Positions 30,958 to 32,953 of a stretch of 32,953 bases of DNA are shown piece by piece. Both the position numbers and the translations under genes were made by a program. This stretch comes from a bacterium (GTDB lineage Bacteria; SZUA-79; Acidulodesulfobacterales; Acidulodesulfobacteraceae), in contig JAJYQZ010000334.1 of assembly GCA_021794335.1 (NCBI GenBank), forward strand, positions 1 through 32,953. The letters are read 5' to 3'. Each line of letters starts with the position of its first letter. Position 1 is the stretch's first letter. Below the pieces are notes generated by a model. The model did no database searches, was not told where the DNA came from, and saw only the letters and a list, made by a program, of their open reading frames with translations.

Positions 30958-31880
30958 TTCTTACCCTCTATCATCGCATAGGCGTTATGATTATGTATGC
31001 TCTCGAAGTTTTCCGCTTCCACCCTGAACCATTTAATATTTTTATTCTTTTTGAGTATTCCCGCCACGCATCTTGCCACATCCTCGACAAACATAGGATT
31101 TTCATAAGCATGTTCGGTCAAGAACCTCTCGTCTTCCCTCTTTAACAGCGAATAAATAGGAGAGCTTGCGCACGATTCCACATCGGCTATTATATCCTCG
31201 AACCATATCAGCTTATCGAACTCCAGCGAAACCGAAACGACGCCTCTCTGATTATGCGCGCCGTATTTAGATATTTCTTTGGAACACGGACAGAGGGTGT
31301 TTATCGGCACCTTGACGCCGATTATTATTACGCTTTCTTCATCGGTGCAGGTAGTGCCGGAGGAAGTCTTCTTATTAGCAATAAAGGGGTCAGAATTGAA
31401 TTCTGACCCCTTTATTGCTTCTGACACCTTTATCTCCGTTGACAACTTTTCAGCTCGCGATGCTTTTTCCTGTTTCGGCGCAGTTGCTTTTCTGTCTTTT
31501 ATAGTTCCGTTATAATAGCAGATATACTCCATCAGGCTTTTTTTTCCGCTGACGGGAGCGGTTTTTTCTATAAAATAAGGAAACTCCATTTCGACGGAAG
31601 CCGAACCGGCATTCAAAACTTTTTTAATTTTCCTTAAAATATCGGGAAAACCGACTATGCTTATTTCGCCCCTGTGTTCGTTTAAAACCTCTAAGAAGCG
31701 GCTCATATGCGTCCCTTTGAAATAATGCGGAAGGTCCACGTACATATTTATGTCTGCCACGGTATGCTGGAATGATTTTGCTTTATCGAGAACCGATATA
31801 GGATAATGCAGGTTTTTTATACCGACTTTATCTATTGCTATGCCTCTTTTATCTTTTGAATTTTGAACGTCTATCAACAT
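30951..31880 (-). CDS. folE2: GTP cyclohydrolase FolE2 (type IB) with in-frame palindrome insertion
   Basis: This 309-residue protein converts GTP to dihydroneopterin triphosphate for folate, and also for queuosine-type bases. It matches FolE2: DVQNSKDKRGIAIDKVGIKN, NMYVDLPHYFKGTHMSRFLE, MEFPYFIEKTAPVSG, TLCPCSKEISKYGAHNQRG (metal-site CPC at 197-199) and the end ENFESIHNHNAYA. FolE2 is usually about 260 residues. The excess is a block at about 130-183, between GTIKD and VIIIGVKVP. Its centre (about 154-168, EAIKGSEFNSDPFIA) is encoded by a perfect 43-bp palindrome. A palindrome also supplies the stop codon. No strong ribosome site is seen before the ATG, but the family alignment supports this start. 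Confidence 0.95.
   Translation of the reverse strand: MLIDVQNSKDKRGIAIDKVGIKNLHYPISVLDKAKSFQHTVADINMYVDLPHYFKGTHMSRFLEVLNEHRGEISIVGFPDILRKIKKVLNAGSASVEMEFPYFIEKTAPVSGKKSLMEYICYYNGTIKDRKATAPKQEKASRAEKLSTEIKVSEAIKGSEFNSDPFIANKKTSSGTTCTDEESVIIIGVKVPINTLCPCSKEISKYGAHNQRGVVSVSLEFDKLIWFEDIIADVESCASSPIYSLLKREDERFLTEHAYENPMFVEDVARCVAGILKKNKNIKWFRVEAENFESIHNHNAYAMIEGKNK
31377..31434. repeat. REP-like palindrome plus half copy inside folE2
   Basis: A perfect 43-bp palindrome at 31377-31419 has arms AGCAATAAAGGGGTCAGAATT (first 20 bases AGCAATAAAGGGGTCAGAAT) around centre G. A half copy, TCTGACACCTTTATC, follows at 31420-31434. The folE2 reading is GGG TCA GAA TTC AAT TCT GAC (GSEFNSD). The half copy encodes the preceding IKVSE. 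Confidence 0.93.
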
Positions 31881-31929
31881 TGGTTAATTTTATCAAAAAA
31901 ACACAATAAAAAAAAGGCTAAAATAACGG

Positions 31930-31964
31930 AAAAAGGTGTCAGAATTGAATTCTGACACCTTTTT
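31930..31964. terminator. REP-like palindrome between pilQ and folE2, possible terminator
   Basis: A perfect 35-bp palindrome with arms AAAAAGGTGTCAGAATT around centre G. It lies 39 bases after the pilQ stop in the pilQ direction. On the pilQ strand its last bases are CACCTTTTT, so the stem with its T run could end transcription. It is also a copy of the repeat family found in aroC. Confidence 0.65.
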
Positions 31965-32003
31965 TACATTCCTTTTTTCTAATAAATATTTATCTCTCAA
32001 TAT

Positions 32004-32953
32004 TTAGCTGTTTATTATTCTCGGCGTAATAAATATCATGAGCTCGTCCTTGGAGTAACTTATATTTTGCGATTTAAAAAGCCAGCCCAGAAGAGGAATG
32101 CTCATAAGCCCCGGAATTCCGTTATTAGTAACGGTTTTGCTCATCTGATAAACTCCGCCTATAACCACAGTCTGTCCGTTTTTAATTATAACGGTGGAAT
32201 TGGCGCTTTCCGTATCAAGCGTAGCCTGCGCGCCCGAAACGGGTGGAGCGACCGTATTATTCGACGAGTTTATAACGAGTTTTACGTTTCCGTTTGCCAT
32301 AATATGGGGAGTAATCTGAAGCGAAATCTGCGCGGTAATTGCCTGCGGAGCGGCTGTAGCGCCGACTCCGGCTACGCCGGGCAGATAAAGCGTCTGGCCC
32401 TTTTCTATAGTTGCGGTCTGGTTATTAAGAACGACTACTTTAGGCGAAGCAATGGATTTTGCTTTAGACAAACTTTCCAGCGCCTGAAGCGTAGCGTTTA
32501 TACTGGCATAAGAGTTTAATATTCCGACCGTAAAAGTTCCTGCCGAGGGCTGCGTCGTAAGCGTCGGGCTCAGTCCCGGACCCGAAGGCGTTCCGGTGGT
32601 TTCTCCGCTGAAATAATTAGGCGATACCGCGGCATTTGAAGAAGTCGGAGCCGAGCCGAGATAACTGCCGTTCCAGTTTATGCCCAGCTGGTTGGAATAG
32701 TTTTTGCTGACCTCCACCATTTTTGCGACAATCTCGACTTCAGGGGTTCTTTTATCAAGCATTTTCACTAATCTTACCGCTTTTGCGACGTGATTAGGGA
32801 TATCAGTAATAAGCAAAGAATGAAGGGATTTATCGTAAATAACCCTGCCCTGCGAACTTAAGACCGATTTTACTTTTGCCATCAGCCCGCTTGCCGAAAC
32901 ATAATTAATCGGAACGAGCCTCGTTACTTTATGCTCCGAAATCGCTCTTGCTT
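32004..32953 (-). CDS. pilQ: Type IV pilus secretin PilQ, C-terminal part
   Basis: The frame stays open to the right edge of the window, so the gene is partial at its 5' end. The first visible residues read ARAISEHKVTRLVPINYVSA, which leads into SVLSSQGRVIYDKSLHSLLI and TDIPNHVAKAVRLVKMLDKR, the N-domain preceding the secretin. The secretin core follows: EVEIVAKMVEVSKNY, SIASPKVVVLNNQTATIEKG, STVIIKNGQTVVIGGVYQ and IPLLGWLFKSQN, ending DELMIFITPRIINS. PilQ forms the outer-membrane pore for the type IV pilus. GspD of a type II system is a possible alternative, but the ending and the adjacency to aro genes favour PilQ. Confidence 0.92.
   Translation of the reverse strand, partial: ARAISEHKVTRLVPINYVSASGLMAKVKSVLSSQGRVIYDKSLHSLLITDIPNHVAKAVRLVKMLDKRTPEVEIVAKMVEVSKNYSNQLGINWNGSYLGSAPTSSNAAVSPNYFSGETTGTPSGPGLSPTLTTQPSAGTFTVGILNSYASINATLQALESLSKAKSIASPKVVVLNNQTATIEKGQTLYLPGVAGVGATAAPQAITAQISLQITPHIMANGNVKLVINSSNNTVAPPVSGAQATLDTESANSTVIIKNGQTVVIGGVYQMSKTVTNNGIPGLMSIPLLGWLFKSQNISYSKDELMIFITPRIINS

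Noticed and set aside
1..32953. CRISPR array, tRNA, rRNA or riboswitch
   Set aside because: I saw no regularly spaced repeats, no cloverleaf-type sequence and no recognised riboswitch core.

Overview
The window comes from an AT-rich, motile, Gram-negative bacterium. The evidence is a type IV pilus secretin (PilQ), flagellin with its cap and chaperone, and a large surface-glycan cluster. The mix resembles deltaproteobacterial-type lineages, but I cannot assign a taxon from sequence alone. Every intact gene lies on the minus strand, so transcription runs from high to low coordinates.

From right to left, the layout is as follows. (1) 28.4-32.95 kb is housekeeping: pilQ (cut by the window edge), folE2, aroC, a RelE/RelB-type toxin-antitoxin pair with its own promoter, and aroK. 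(2) 24.3-28.4 kb is the flagellar filament block: a candidate sigma-28 promoter, fliC, flaG, fliD and fliS. (3) 9.8-24.3 kb is a tightly packed run of glycosyltransferases and modifiers directly after fliS. It holds two GT9 proteins, a DUF115-like/CgeB-like fusion, an unknown 209-residue protein, a sulfotransferase, cysC, a 1353-residue protein with three GT2 domains, a GT92-like enzyme, a methyltransferase and another glycosyltransferase. The position suggests flagellin or surface-glycan decoration, including sulfation. (4) 2.3-9.6 kb is a very AT-rich sugar-modification group: radical SAM, asparagine synthase, GNAT, radical SAM, WbqC family, NDP-sugar 4,6-dehydratase and DegT aminotransferase. 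(5) 0-2.3 kb is a graveyard: a broken methyltransferase, the tail of an IS110-type transposase, a decayed IS256-family element and a possible EtfB N-terminal fragment.

The most unusual signal is a family of short REP-like palindromes built on GGGGTCAGAATT or GGTGTCAGAATT and their complements. They lie between genes, and two lie inside the conserved genes aroC and folE2. There they keep the reading frame and add the same peptide core, SEFNSD, to both enzymes. This resembles the in-frame palindromic elements known from Rickettsia, but the sequence here is a different one. A second, unrelated set of three hairpins shares a TATAAAAGC-type core but has locus-specific self-complementary arms. These hairpins sit where the IS256 transposase reading frame breaks.
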